DNA from: Pseudomonas sessilinigenes
Lineage (GTDB): Bacteria > Pseudomonadota > Gammaproteobacteria > Pseudomonadales > Pseudomonadaceae
Direction of reading: 5' to 3'
NCBI RefSeq assembly: GCF_003850565.1
Contig: NZ_CP027706.1
Coordinates: 2,480,001 to 2,544,000, forward strand
Length of the DNA: 64,000 bases
Shown here: one piece after another, positions 51,495-59,556 of the stretch
Layout of the letters: every line of letters begins with the position of its first letter
How positions within the stretch are numbered: position 1 is the first letter of the stretch
The notes under the pieces: model-generated
Seen by the model: only the letters and a program-made list of their open reading frames with translations
Told to the model about the DNA's origin: nothing
Databases searched by the model: none
Position numbers and translations under genes: made by a program

Positions 51495-53324
51495 TCAGCG
51501 CATCGGCGGCAGCAGGTTCTCTTCCAGGCGTTCGTCCTCTTCGTCGGCCTCGAACAGGCGGGCCAGTTCGGCACGGGCTTCCTGGGCAGTCTGCATGACC
51601 TTGGCCTCGTCGTCGTACACCTCATGCTGGGCGGCCAGCAATTGCTGGTCGTGCTGGGTGAAACGCTGGATCCGCGAGTCGGCCTGGACCTGGCTGAGCC
51701 CGAGGCCGATCAGGGTCCGGCGGCTCATCTCCAGGCTCGAGTAGTAGGTTTCCCGCACGGCCTGGGCGCCCAGGTCCACCAGGCGGTGCACGTGCTGGCG
51801 GTTACGTGCGCGGGCGATGACCTTCAGGTGCGGATAGAGCTTGCGCACCTGCTCGGCGGTCTTGATGTTGGTGTCCGGGTCGTCGGTGGCGATGACGAAG
51901 AACTCCGCCTGGCCGACCTTGGCTGCGCTGAGGATCTCCGGCCGCAACGGGTCGCCATAGAACACCGGGATGCCGCCGCCGAAGCTGCGGATCAGCTCGA
52001 TGGTTTCCACCGAGGTGTCCAGGGCTACGAACGGCACCTTCTGGGCCCGCAGGATACGCGCCACGATCTGGCCCATACGGCCCATGCCGGCGATCACCAC
52101 CCGCGGTTGGTCGGAGTCGATCCGGCGGTATTCGGCGGGCATTTCCACCGGCTTGGGCTTGGGCTTGAGCAGGCGCGAGCAGGCCAGCAACAGCAGCGGG
52201 GTCAGGGCCATGGACAGGGTGATGGTCAGCACCAGCAGGTCGTGCAGGCGCGCGTCGAACAGGCCCTGGTCGCGGCCGATCTTGAACACCACGAAGGCGA
52301 ATTCACCGCCCGCCGCCAGCACCACCCCAAGGCGGATCGCATGCTCGCGGTCCAGGCCACCGGCCAGGCGCCCGACCACGAACAGCAGTGGCAACTTCAG
52401 GCCGATCAGCAGCAGGGTCAGGCCCAGCACAGCCAAGGGCGCGCTGAGTAGCAGGCTGAGGTTGGCGCCCATGCCGACGCTGATGAAGAACAGGCCCAGC
52501 AGCAGGCCCTTGAAGGGTTCGATCTGGGCTTCCAGCTCATGCCGGTATTCCGAGTCGGCCAGCAGCAGGCCGGCGAGGAAGGCGCCCAGGGCCATGGATA
52601 CGCCCACCAGGTCCATCAGCCAGGCGGTACCGATCACCACCAGCAACGCGGTGGCGGTGGAGACCTCCGGCAAGCGGGTCTTGGCCACGATGCGAAACAC
52701 CGGGCGCAGCAGGTAGCGGCCACCGACCACCACCACGGCGATGCTGCCCAGCACCTGCAAGCCGTGGCGCAGGTCCTCGGCGCTGCTGGTGTGGTGATCG
52801 ACACCGGCCAGTACCGGCACCATGGCGATCAGCGGGATCGCGGCGATGTCCTGGAACAGCAGGATGGCGAACGCCAGGCGTCCGTGGGGGCTGGTCAGTT
52901 CCTTGCGTTCGGCCAGGCTCTGCAGGCCGAAGGCGGTAGACGACAGGGCCAGGCCCAGGCCCAGCACCACCGCGCTGTTGAGCGTCTGGCCGAAGAGGAA
53001 CAGCGCCACGCTGCCGATCACGATCCCGGTCAGCAGCACTTGGGCCAGGCCGACCCCGAAAACCGCCTTGCGCATCACCCACAGGCGTCGCGGCGACAGC
53101 TCCAGGCCGATGATGAACAGCAACAGCACCACCCCCAGCTCGGAGATGTGGCTGACGCTCTGGGGATTGCCGATCAGGCCCAGCACCGACGGGCCGATCA
53201 GCACCCCGGCCAGCAGGTAGCCGAGCACGGCTCCCAGTTGCAGGCGCTTGGCCAGGGGCACGGTGACGACCGCGGCGCAGAGAAACACGACGGCGGCTTG
53301 TAGCAGGTTGCCTTCATGGGGCAT
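51495..53324 (-). CDS. Kef-type monovalent cation:proton antiporter (CPA2 family)
   Basis: A 609-residue membrane protein: about 12-13 membrane segments (residues 1-380) followed by a cytoplasmic RCK/KTN Rossmann domain (about 395-520; VVIAGMGRMGQIVARIL is the dinucleotide site) and a charged coiled tail. HISELGVVLLLFIIGLEL and LAFAILLFQDIAAIPLIAMV carry the family's conserved sequences. KefB/KefC export K+ under glutathione gating; whether this protein is glutathione-gated is unknown because no KefG/KefF ancillary gene is adjacent. CAGGAGTC precedes the ATG at 53324; a longer frame has no support. Confidence 0.9.
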   Translation of the reverse strand: MPHEGNLLQAAVVFLCAAVVTVPLAKRLQLGAVLGYLLAGVLIGPSVLGLIGNPQSVSHISELGVVLLLFIIGLELSPRRLWVMRKAVFGVGLAQVLLTGIVIGSVALFLFGQTLNSAVVLGLGLALSSTAFGLQSLAERKELTSPHGRLAFAILLFQDIAAIPLIAMVPVLAGVDHHTSSAEDLRHGLQVLGSIAVVVVGGRYLLRPVFRIVAKTRLPEVSTATALLVVIGTAWLMDLVGVSMALGAFLAGLLLADSEYRHELEAQIEPFKGLLLGLFFISVGMGANLSLLLSAPLAVLGLTLLLIGLKLPLLFVVGRLAGGLDREHAIRLGVVLAAGGEFAFVVFKIGRDQGLFDARLHDLLVLTITLSMALTPLLLLACSRLLKPKPKPVEMPAEYRRIDSDQPRVVIAGMGRMGQIVARILRAQKVPFVALDTSVETIELIRSFGGGIPVFYGDPLRPEILSAAKVGQAEFFVIATDDPDTNIKTAEQVRKLYPHLKVIARARNRQHVHRLVDLGAQAVRETYYSSLEMSRRTLIGLGLSQVQADSRIQRFTQHDQQLLAAQHEVYDDEAKVMQTAQEARAELARLFEADEEDERLEENLLPPMR

Positions 53325-53484
53325 CGGGGGACTCCTGGTAGAACGGGCACGCAAAACTTGGCGCAACGATGATAACGGCCTGGAGGTGACGATTTCAGCC
53401 GCAGGCGAGCAACGGTGGGTACGGGTATCGGTTGAGACTCGGCTCAGGCGCCATGAGGCACGTAATAACGATAGCCGGGTGAGC

Positions 53485-54501
53485 TTATCGGCTGTCTCCC
53501 GGGTAGCGCCCATCCCACTGCGGATCCAGGCGCCGTATGCGCTCGGCCAGGGGCGGGTGGGTGGCGAACAGCCGGTCCAGGCGCGACTGCACGCCCTGGT
53601 GGAAATACATGTGGCTGTATTGCGCGGCGTTGAAGGCCTTCAGGCGCGAGCCGGCCGTGCAGCCGCCGATTTTCTTCAGCGCCCCGCTCAGGCCCTGGGG
53701 GTTGCGGGTGAACTGTACGGCCGAGGCGTCGGCGAGGAATTCGCGCTGGCGGCCGATGGCGGCCTTGATCAGTTTGCCCAGCAGGGTGCCGAGCGAGCCC
53801 AGGATCAGCAGGGCCAGGCCGAGCACGGCGAAGACGATCTGCCAGATGAAGCGGTGGCGGTCGCTGGCCAGGTGCTCGCGTTCGGCCTGGCGCAGCACCA
53901 GCACGCCCGCCAGGCTGAACAGCAGCAGCCCGTGGATCACCGCCAGCAGCCGGGTGTTGAGGCGCATGTCGCCATTGTGGATATGGCTGAATTCGTGGGC
54001 GACCATGCCTTGCAGCTCGTCACGCTCAAGCCGGGAGAGGGCGCCCCGGGTCACCCCCAGCACCGCTTGCTGCGGGTCGAGACCGGCGGCGAAGGCGTTG
54101 ATCGCCTCTTCGGGCAGTACATATACAGCGGGCATCGTGGTGCCCGAAGCCAGGGCCATTTCCTCGACGATGTTCAGCAGCCGCTGTTCATCGCTGTTGC
54201 GCGCCGCGCCGTTGATCAGGCGTCCGCCCAGGTGCTCGGCGATAACCTTGCCGCCGGCGCGCAGGCGCCAGGTCTTGTACCAACTGCCCAGCAGCACCAC
54301 CAGGACGATAAGGGCGGCGACCACCGCGACCAGGGGCCAGTTCAGTACCTTGGGCTGGCCGGACTCCTGGTTCAGCTCGCGCCACAGCCAGCCAAGGCCA
54401 AGGCTGCTGAGGGCGGTCAGGCTGGCGACCGCCAGGGCCATCAACGACAGCAGCTTGAGGGTGCGGCGCCGGGCCTGGGCCTGGTGTTGAAAGAATTTCA
54501 T
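53485..54501 (-). CDS. M48-family membrane metalloprotease (HtpX-like)
   Basis: A 338-residue zinc protease: two N-terminal membrane segments (about 16-40, 56-78), the zinc motif VAHEFSHIHNG (HExxH) around residue 168, further membrane segments at about 188-205 and 222-245, and the third ligand in REFLADASAVQF. HtpX-type proteases degrade misfolded membrane proteins. It starts 27 bp after the LemA gene, the conserved LemA-M48 pairing seen in many bacteria. Confidence 0.9.
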   Translation of the reverse strand: MKFFQHQAQARRRTLKLLSLMALAVASLTALSSLGLGWLWRELNQESGQPKVLNWPLVAVVAALIVLVVLLGSWYKTWRLRAGGKVIAEHLGGRLINGAARNSDEQRLLNIVEEMALASGTTMPAVYVLPEEAINAFAAGLDPQQAVLGVTRGALSRLERDELQGMVAHEFSHIHNGDMRLNTRLLAVIHGLLLFSLAGVLVLRQAEREHLASDRHRFIWQIVFAVLGLALLILGSLGTLLGKLIKAAIGRQREFLADASAVQFTRNPQGLSGALKKIGGCTAGSRLKAFNAAQYSHMYFHQGVQSRLDRLFATHPPLAERIRRLDPQWDGRYPGDSR

Positions 54502-54528
54502 GCAAACATCCGCAGGGCAGGGGCCGCT

Positions 54529-55128
54529 TTACTGGAAGGAGATCCGGGTGGCGTCTTGAATCAGCGCGCTGTCGCTGAATTGCAACAGGGTGGCGTCGCT
54601 GCGATGACCCAGCAGGCGGGCGAAGAACAGCGCCGGCACTTGCTGCTTGCACAGGTTGTAGTCGGTCACCGCATCGTTGAAGGCCTGGCGGGCGAACGCC
54701 ACTTTGTTCTCGGTGCTGGTGAGCTCCTCACTCAACTGCGCCATGTTCTGCGAGCCCTGGAGTTGCGGATAGGCCTCCAGGTTCACGTGCAGGTGGCCCA
54801 GGGCCTGGTCCAGGGCGCCCTGGTCCTGGCCCAGGCGCAGGATCTTCTCGCGGTCGCCGGGCTCGGCCGCCGCTGCCTGCAGGCTGTCCCGGGCGGTGTT
54901 GCGGGCCTGGGCCAGGGCGGTGAGGGTGGTGTGTTCGTGCTGCAGGTAGCCCTTGACGGTTTCCAGCAGGTTGGGAATCAGGTCATAGCGGCGCTTGAGC
55001 TGCACTTCGATCTGGGCAAAGGCGTTGCGCAGGCGGGTGCGGCGGATCGTCAGGCGGTTGTAGAGGCTGAACAGGTACAGCGCCAGCAGGGCGAGCAGCG
55101 CCAGGGTGACGATATCGGCGGTGGCCAT
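54529..55128 (-). CDS. LemA-family protein
   Basis: A 199-residue protein with an N-terminal membrane segment (about 4-22) and a helical coiled-coil body: NRLTIRRTRLRNAFAQIEVQ, LKRRYDLIPNLLETVKGYL and FNDAVTDYNLCKQQ are the LemA signature blocks. LemA proteins accompany M48 proteases and their own activity is unknown. The start MATADIV at 55128 is preferred over longer frames because it places the membrane segment at the N-terminus. First gene of the LemA-HtpX-like pair. Confidence 0.9.
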   Translation of the reverse strand: MATADIVTLALLALLALYLFSLYNRLTIRRTRLRNAFAQIEVQLKRRYDLIPNLLETVKGYLQHEHTTLTALAQARNTARDSLQAAAAEPGDREKILRLGQDQGALDQALGHLHVNLEAYPQLQGSQNMAQLSEELTSTENKVAFARQAFNDAVTDYNLCKQQVPALFFARLLGHRSDATLLQFSDSALIQDATRISFQ

Positions 55129-55191
55129 GGATGTCCTTATCGAGGTGGAGCGTGGGGGCGGCCATGGTAACGGAATACTTGCGGCCGATGG

Positions 55192-55222
55192 TTGCCAGGT
55201 CCGGGCAATTCTGCGAAAAAGC
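55192..55222 (+). repeat. 31-bp direct repeat, copy 1 (upstream of DUF4265 gene)
   Basis: Bases 55192-55222 start TTGCCAGGTCCGGGCAATTC and continue TGCGAAAAAGC. They match 56110-56140 at 29 of 31 positions in the same orientation. Each copy contains the symmetrical TTGCC-N7-GGCAA. Copy 1 lies 30 bp before the DUF4265 start. Confidence 0.75.
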
Positions 55223-55252
55223 GCTCCCATTTCGCACAACCAGGGACTGGCA

Positions 55253-55684
55253 ATGGACAAGATCATGCTCCGGCTGACAGTGGTCGACGATTACCCGCCG
55301 GTTGCCAGCGAAGGTGTCTGGGCCCAGCTCCAGCCTTGCGGGCATTACCGGATCGACAACATTCCCTTCTATTCCCGCGAGCTGTGCTGGGGTGACGAAG
55401 TGCAGGTACGGGTGGCGGATGACGGCCTGAAATGGTTCGAGCGGGTGATCCGCGCAAGCACCAACAGCACCTTGCGCCTGGTGTTCCACGAACCGGGCCA
55501 CGACGAGGCGCAGCAGGTCCTGCAGCACCTGGTGGCGCTGGGTTGCAGCTGGGAAGGGCTGCATCGCTGGTTCTATGCAGTCAACGTGCCGGCCGAGGTA
55601 TCCCTGGACCAGGTGCTGGATTATTTGCACGAACTCGGCGAGCAGGGCTGGCTGGACCATGAACATGGGTTGCTGCGTCAGTGA
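55253..55684 (+). CDS. DUF4265 domain protein
   Basis: A 143-residue protein matching DUF4265 by recall: GVWAQLQPCGHYRIDNIPFY followed by WGDEVQVRVADDG and STLRLVFHEPG. The fold and role are unknown; several family members sit next to immunity or polymorphic-toxin genes. The Imm10-like gene begins 32 bp downstream on the same strand, which fits that association. The first ATG in the longer frame (55106) is not supported. Confidence 0.8.
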   Translation: MDKIMLRLTVVDDYPPVASEGVWAQLQPCGHYRIDNIPFYSRELCWGDEVQVRVADDGLKWFERVIRASTNSTLRLVFHEPGHDEAQQVLQHLVALGCSWEGLHRWFYAVNVPAEVSLDQVLDYLHELGEQGWLDHEHGLLRQ

Positions 55685-55716
55685 CGACCAGAGCGAATGC
55701 ACAAGGAAAGCAAAGG

Positions 55717-56109
55717 ATGAACCTGGAATTTCACGCCAACACCTATAGCGCCTATACCGAAGACGAGGTGCATATCCTCGGCCTGGCCGACGACCCTGCG
55801 CAGCCCACGTATTACCTGCTGCTGCAGCGTGCCGAGGAATTCGACGAGCAGGACGAGGCACTGGGCATGGCCACCTACCATGTGGAGCTTGGGAGCCAGG
55901 GTGTATCCGGCTACGGCGGTATCGAGCAGGTGCTGCTGGCGCCGGGCCAACTGACCCTGCACTTCTCCCAGGCGGTGGCCTGGTGTCGTGCCCTGCCGAG
56001 TCTGGAAATACGCTGGGAAACCGGGTTGCTGGTGCCGGATGAACTCGACGCGGCACTGGCTGGCATCTTCAACGAGACCGCCACCGTTATCCGGCGACAA
56101 GCCCAGTGA
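55717..56109 (+). CDS. Imm10-family immunity protein
   Basis: A 130-residue acidic cytoplasmic protein with the Imm10 pattern: YYLLLQRAEEFDEQDEALGM, then TYHVELGSQGVSGYGGIEQV. Imm10 proteins protect against polymorphic toxins delivered by secretion systems. No toxin gene is beside it, so it is an orphan, possibly protecting against competitors. AAAGGA precedes the ATG. It follows the DUF4265 gene and comes before the FKBP gene; a repeat copy starts at its end. Confidence 0.8.
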   Translation: MNLEFHANTYSAYTEDEVHILGLADDPAQPTYYLLLQRAEEFDEQDEALGMATYHVELGSQGVSGYGGIEQVLLAPGQLTLHFSQAVAWCRALPSLEIRWETGLLVPDELDAALAGIFNETATVIRRQAQ

Positions 56110-56140
56110 TTGCCAAGCCCGGGCAATTCTGCGAAAAAGC
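56110..56140 (+). repeat. 31-bp direct repeat, copy 2 (upstream of FKBP gene)
   Basis: TTGCCAAGCCCGGGCAATTC followed by TGCGAAAAAGC, starting right after the Imm10 stop codon and 45 bp before the FKBP start. It differs from copy 1 (55192-55222) at two positions. Confidence 0.75.
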
Positions 56141-56185
56141 CGCCCGCAGCCCCGCACCGGGGCAATGGTTGAAGGATGAGCACGC

Positions 56186-56524
56186 ATGAACGATGAGTTG
56201 CAGGTGATCGATATCCAGCTGGGCGACGGCAAGGCCGTGGTCAAGGGCGCCCTGATCACCACCCAGTACCGGGGCTTTCTGGAGGACGGCAGCAGCTTCG
56301 ATTCTTCCTATGATCGCGGCAAGCCGTTCCAGTGCGTGATCGGCACCGGGCGGGTGATCAAGGGCTGGGACCAGGGCCTGATGGGCATGCAGGTGGGCGG
56401 CAAGCGCAAGCTGCTGGTGCCGGCGCACCTGGGGTATGGCGAGCGCGCCGTGGGTTCGATCCCGCCCAACGCCAACCTGGTGTTCGAGATCGAACTGCTG
56501 GAAGTACTGACCCGCGATGACTGA
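56186..56524 (+). CDS. FKBP-type peptidyl-prolyl isomerase
   Basis: A 112-residue single-domain FKBP. Hallmark segments: VKGALITTQYRGFLEDGSSF, SFDSSYDRGKPFQCVIGTG, VIKGWDQGLMGMQVGGKR and HLGYGERAVGSIPPNANLVF, which form the active site pocket. It isomerises proline bonds, and no signal peptide means it acts in the cytoplasm. Its last 8 bp overlap the Nudix gene, so both are coupled. Confidence 0.93.
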   Translation: MNDELQVIDIQLGDGKAVVKGALITTQYRGFLEDGSSFDSSYDRGKPFQCVIGTGRVIKGWDQGLMGMQVGGKRKLLVPAHLGYGERAVGSIPPNANLVFEIELLEVLTRDD

Positions 56525-56951
56525 TCCAGAACGCGCGGTCCTGCCGGCGAACAAGGCCTGCCCCGTGGTGTTGCGCCAGGGCGCAGGCCTGGAAATCCTG
56601 GCTTTTCGGCACCCATTGGCTGGCCTGCAACTGGTCAAGGGCAGCATCGAGGCGGGTGAGGCGTCGGCCGCGGCGGCGGTCCGCGAGCTGGCGGAGGAGG
56701 CTGGGGTCCAGGGCATCGCGGTGCGCCCGTTGGGCATCTGGCGGTCCGGATTCCCCGGCCAGGTCTGGGCCTTCCATGAGTGCCAGGTGGCCCAGGCGCT
56801 GGCCGAATCCTGGAGCCACCGTTGTGGCGATGACGGCGGCCATGAGTTCAGCTTCTTCTGGCATCCCCTGGCCGAGGCGCCATCAGAGCAATGGCATCCG
56901 CTGTTCCAGCAGGCCCTGGCCTTTTTGCGCGAGTGCCTTGCGGGCAATTGA
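56517..56951 (+). CDS. Nudix hydrolase
   Basis: A 144-residue Nudix enzyme. The Nudix box is intact: GSIEAGEASAAAAVRELAEE followed by AGV (G-x5-E-x7-RE-x2-EE-x-G). Substrate is unknown; MutT-, RppH- or house-cleaning-like activity is possible. It is coupled to the FKBP gene by an 8-bp overlap. It converges with a GGDEF gene. Confidence 0.85.
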   Translation: MTDPERAVLPANKACPVVLRQGAGLEILAFRHPLAGLQLVKGSIEAGEASAAAAVRELAEEAGVQGIAVRPLGIWRSGFPGQVWAFHECQVAQALAESWSHRCGDDGGHEFSFFWHPLAEAPSEQWHPLFQQALAFLRECLAGN

Positions 56952-56982
56952 CCCGATAGCGGGCAATGGGGTCGCGGTGTGT

Positions 56983-58080
56983 TCATTGCCCCAGTCGGTA
57001 CTGGTTGTTACCGCTGCGCTTGGCCTCGTACATCGCTAGGTCGGCGACGTGCAGCAACTGGTCCATGCGGGCCCCGTGGTCGGGGAACACTGCCACCCCC
57101 AGGCTGCTGCCGATGCTGTGTCGGTGGCTGTCGACCTCCACTGGTGGGGACAGTTGGCTGAAGATCTTCTCGCCGATGCGCCTGGCTTCCTCGGACAGAT
57201 CCAGGCCCGCTGACAAACCTTCGAGAATCACCACGAATTCGTCGCCACCGATGCGCGCCACGGTATCGCTGGCCCGCAGGATGCCTTGCAGGCGCCGGGC
57301 GGTGACGTTGAGCACCTGATCACCCGTGGCATGGCCGTACTGATCGTTGATGGCCTTGAAACCGTTGAGGTCGACGAACACCAGGGCGACCCGGGTCTGG
57401 CTCAGGCGGGCCTGCTCCAGGGCCCGGGACAGGCGCTGTTCGAGCATCAGGCGGTTGGGCAGGCCGGTCAGTGGGTCGAAATGCGCCAGGCGCTGCAAAT
57501 GGCGGGTGGACACCTTTTCATCGGTGATATCGCGCACCACGCCCATCATCTTGATCGCGGCGTCGTGTCCGTTCTTCACCACGTTGCCGGTTTCCCACAG
57601 CCAGTGGACGCTGCCATCGGGCCATACCACGCGGTACTCCTCATCATGGTTCTCCCCAGTGCGCAGGCAGCGCAATTCCCCCTCGCGCACCCGCTCCCGA
57701 TCCTCTGGGTGCACGCAGGAGCAAAACAGCTCGTAGGAGGGCACCACTTCGCCAACCTTGAAACCGAACATGCCGTAGATGGCTTCCGACCAATACAGGC
57801 GCTGGGTGTCCACCTCCCAGTCCCAGGTACCGATCCGGGCGAAATACTGGCTGCGCTTGAAGCGCTCGACATCGTCGGGCAGGTCCTCGGCGAGTTTGCG
57901 ATAGGCCCGCAACTGTGCCTGGGCGTGGCGTTCACGATGCAATAGCCACAAGGCCAGCAGGGCCAGCAGGGCCAGCAACAGGGTCAGGCAGAGCAGGGAC
58001 CAGACAGCAATCATCGGATTCTGGACGACATGGAGGGAGAGATCCTGGGGGTGGCACATGGCTATGTTAATCCACGCCAT
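56983..58080 (-). CDS. Membrane-anchored PAS-GGDEF diguanylate cyclase
   Basis: A 365-residue cyclase. One membrane segment (about 25-48) is followed by a PAS domain with PAC (about 75-190; RIGTWDWEVDTQRLYWSEAI) and a GGDEF domain (195-365) with active-site GGDEF in ARIGGDEFVVILEG and the I-site RASD five residues before it. It should synthesise cyclic di-GMP in response to a cytoplasmic PAS signal. The start is uncertain: M at 58080, 58059 or 58014 all lack a good ribosome-binding site. Not paired with an EAL gene. Confidence 0.9.
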   Translation of the reverse strand: MAWINIAMCHPQDLSLHVVQNPMIAVWSLLCLTLLLALLALLALWLLHRERHAQAQLRAYRKLAEDLPDDVERFKRSQYFARIGTWDWEVDTQRLYWSEAIYGMFGFKVGEVVPSYELFCSCVHPEDRERVREGELRCLRTGENHDEEYRVVWPDGSVHWLWETGNVVKNGHDAAIKMMGVVRDITDEKVSTRHLQRLAHFDPLTGLPNRLMLEQRLSRALEQARLSQTRVALVFVDLNGFKAINDQYGHATGDQVLNVTARRLQGILRASDTVARIGGDEFVVILEGLSAGLDLSEEARRIGEKIFSQLSPPVEVDSHRHSIGSSLGVAVFPDHGARMDQLLHVADLAMYEAKRSGNNQYRLGQ

Positions 58081-58208
58081 GTGACGAACAGCAGTTTTTT
58101 CTGCCGAACCATGCCGTTGGTCGGCAAGTCGCCACCGGCAGCAGGCAAAGGCGTTTTTTCTGCGTGGGTGGCTTGTGTGGCGACGGGCCAGCGGTCAGGA
58201 TGCGCAGC

Positions 58209-58233
58209 ATATAGGTATAGGGGGTATAGGTAT
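58209..58233 (+). promoter_or_regulatory. RcnR/CsoR-type G-tract operator overlapping the regulator start
   Basis: Two exact copies of TATAGGTAT (58210-58218, 58225-58233) flank AGGGGG. G-tract sites of this kind are bound by RcnR-type repressors. The AGGGGG also sits 7 bases before the ATG at 58232 and can serve as the ribosome-binding site, so the repressor could block both. Confidence 0.65.
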
Positions 58234-58507
58234 GTCGCACACTCATGAGCGCAAGGAGCAGTTGCTCAAACGCGTCCGGCGCATTCTCGGCCAGGTCCAG
58301 GCCATCGAGCGGGCCCTGCAGGACGGTGCCGAGTGCGGCAAGACACTGCATCTGGTGGCTGCCAGTCGAGGCGCGATGAACGGTTTGCTGGACGAGATCA
58401 TCGAGGCCCATGCCCTGGAACATGTGGCCAATCCCGAGCTCAGCGACGCCGAGCGGGCGCAGGGCGTAGACGAGTTGCTGGAAGCCATCCGCCGTTATTC
58501 CAAGTAG
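58232..58507 (+). CDS. RcnR-type nickel/cobalt-responsive repressor
   Basis: A 91-residue CsoR/RcnR-family repressor. The four positions known to bind Ni/Co in E. coli RcnR are all present with identical spacing: H3, C35 (DGAECGKTL), H60 and H64 (IIEAHALEHV). The protein begins MSHTHERKEQ like RcnR. In family members metal binding releases the G-tract operator. It is followed 10 bp later by a DmeF-like exporter, which it should control. Confidence 0.9.
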   Translation: MSHTHERKEQLLKRVRRILGQVQAIERALQDGAECGKTLHLVAASRGAMNGLLDEIIEAHALEHVANPELSDAERAQGVDELLEAIRRYSK

Positions 58508-58517
58508 GAGCCATGCG

Positions 58518-59552
58518 ATGAATTTGTCCCAGCAGGCCGCACACCTGGCCCACGATCACCAGTTTCTCGGCGCCGATCACGACGCCAATGCCCGGCGCAC
58601 TTTGTGGGTGGTGGTGCTGACGGTGGTGATGATGGTGGGGGAAATCCTCGCCGGTTATCTCACTGGCTCCATGGCACTGCTGGCCGATGGCTTGCATATG
58701 GCGACCCATGCCGGAGCCTTGGGGATCGCAGCGGCGGCCTACGGTTTTGCCCGGCGCAATGCCGGCAACCGCCGTTTCAGCTTCGGTACCGGCAAGGTCG
58801 GCGACCTGGCGGGTTTCGCTTCGGCGATCATCCTTGGCCTGGTGGCCCTGGGCATCGCCGGCGAGTCGCTGGTGCGCCTGTTCCAGCCGGCCAGCGTGGC
58901 CTTTGCCGAAGCCACGCTGATTGCCGTAGTGGGGTTGGCGGTGAACATCCTCAGCGCCTGGATGCTGGGAGCAGGTCATGGCCACCACGGCCATGCCCAC
59001 GGGCATCACCATGATCACGAACATCACGAACATCACGAACATCACGAACATCACGAACATCACGAACATCACGAACATCACGAACATCACGAACATCACG
59101 AACATCACGAACATCGACGGCAGCACGCTGCCCACGGTGACAACAACCTGCACTCGGCCTATGTCCACGTCCTGGCCGACGCCCTGACCTCGGTACTGGC
59201 CATCGTCGCCTTGCTGGCCGGGCGTTACCTGGGGTGGGTCTGGCTCGACCCGGCGATGGGCATCGTCGGCGCCCTGGTGATCGCGCGCTGGTCCTACACC
59301 TTGATCAAGTCCAGCGCCGCGGTGCTGCTCGATGCCAGCGACGAGCAGGTGGCCGAGCAGATCCGCCGTTCGGTGGAAGCGCCGGGAGACGCCAATATCG
59401 TCGACCTGCATGTGTGGCAGGTGGGCCCCGGGGCACGGGCGGCGATCGTCAGCGTGGTGGCCCGCGCGCCCCTCAATGCCGAGGCCCTGCGTGGGCGACT
59501 GGCACCGGTGTCCGGGCTGGCGCACCTGACCCTGGAGCTGCGCAGCGTCTGA
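58518..59552 (+). CDS. dmeF: DmeF-type cation diffusion facilitator with His-His-Glu repeat loop
   Basis: A 344-residue CDF exporter, probably for cobalt/nickel. The first membrane segments contain MALLADGLHMATHAGAL (metal site HxxxD-type) and AYVHVLADALTSVLAIVAL (second site, HD). Between segments 4 and 5 a loop of about 40 residues is made of His, Asp and Glu, containing ten exact HHE units encoded by tandem 9-bp repeats (59022-59111). DmeF proteins usually have His-rich loops there but not such a regular array. Partner of the RcnR-type repressor. Confidence 0.9.
   Translation: MNLSQQAAHLAHDHQFLGADHDANARRTLWVVVLTVVMMVGEILAGYLTGSMALLADGLHMATHAGALGIAAAAYGFARRNAGNRRFSFGTGKVGDLAGFASAIILGLVALGIAGESLVRLFQPASVAFAEATLIAVVGLAVNILSAWMLGAGHGHHGHAHGHHHDHEHHEHHEHHEHHEHHEHHEHHEHHEHHEHHEHRRQHAAHGDNNLHSAYVHVLADALTSVLAIVALLAGRYLGWVWLDPAMGIVGALVIARWSYTLIKSSAAVLLDASDEQVAEQIRRSVEAPGDANIVDLHVWQVGPGARAAIVSVVARAPLNAEALRGRLAPVSGLAHLTLELRSV
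59022..59111 (+). repeat. Ten tandem copies of a 9-bp in-frame repeat
   Basis: CATCACGAA repeated ten times without change, each encoding His-His-Glu, in the cytoplasmic loop of the DmeF-like gene. A ninth-base-variant unit (GATCACGAA) precedes it. Copy number can change by slippage without a frameshift. Confidence 0.95.
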
Positions 59553-59556
59553 CGTC

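Noticed and set aside
59022..59111. Regular repeats that could be taken for a CRISPR-like array or for repetitive small genes in other frames
   Set aside because: The unit is 9 bp without spacers and stays in frame with the DmeF-like gene; the other-frame translations (NIT or FVM repeats) are by-products.
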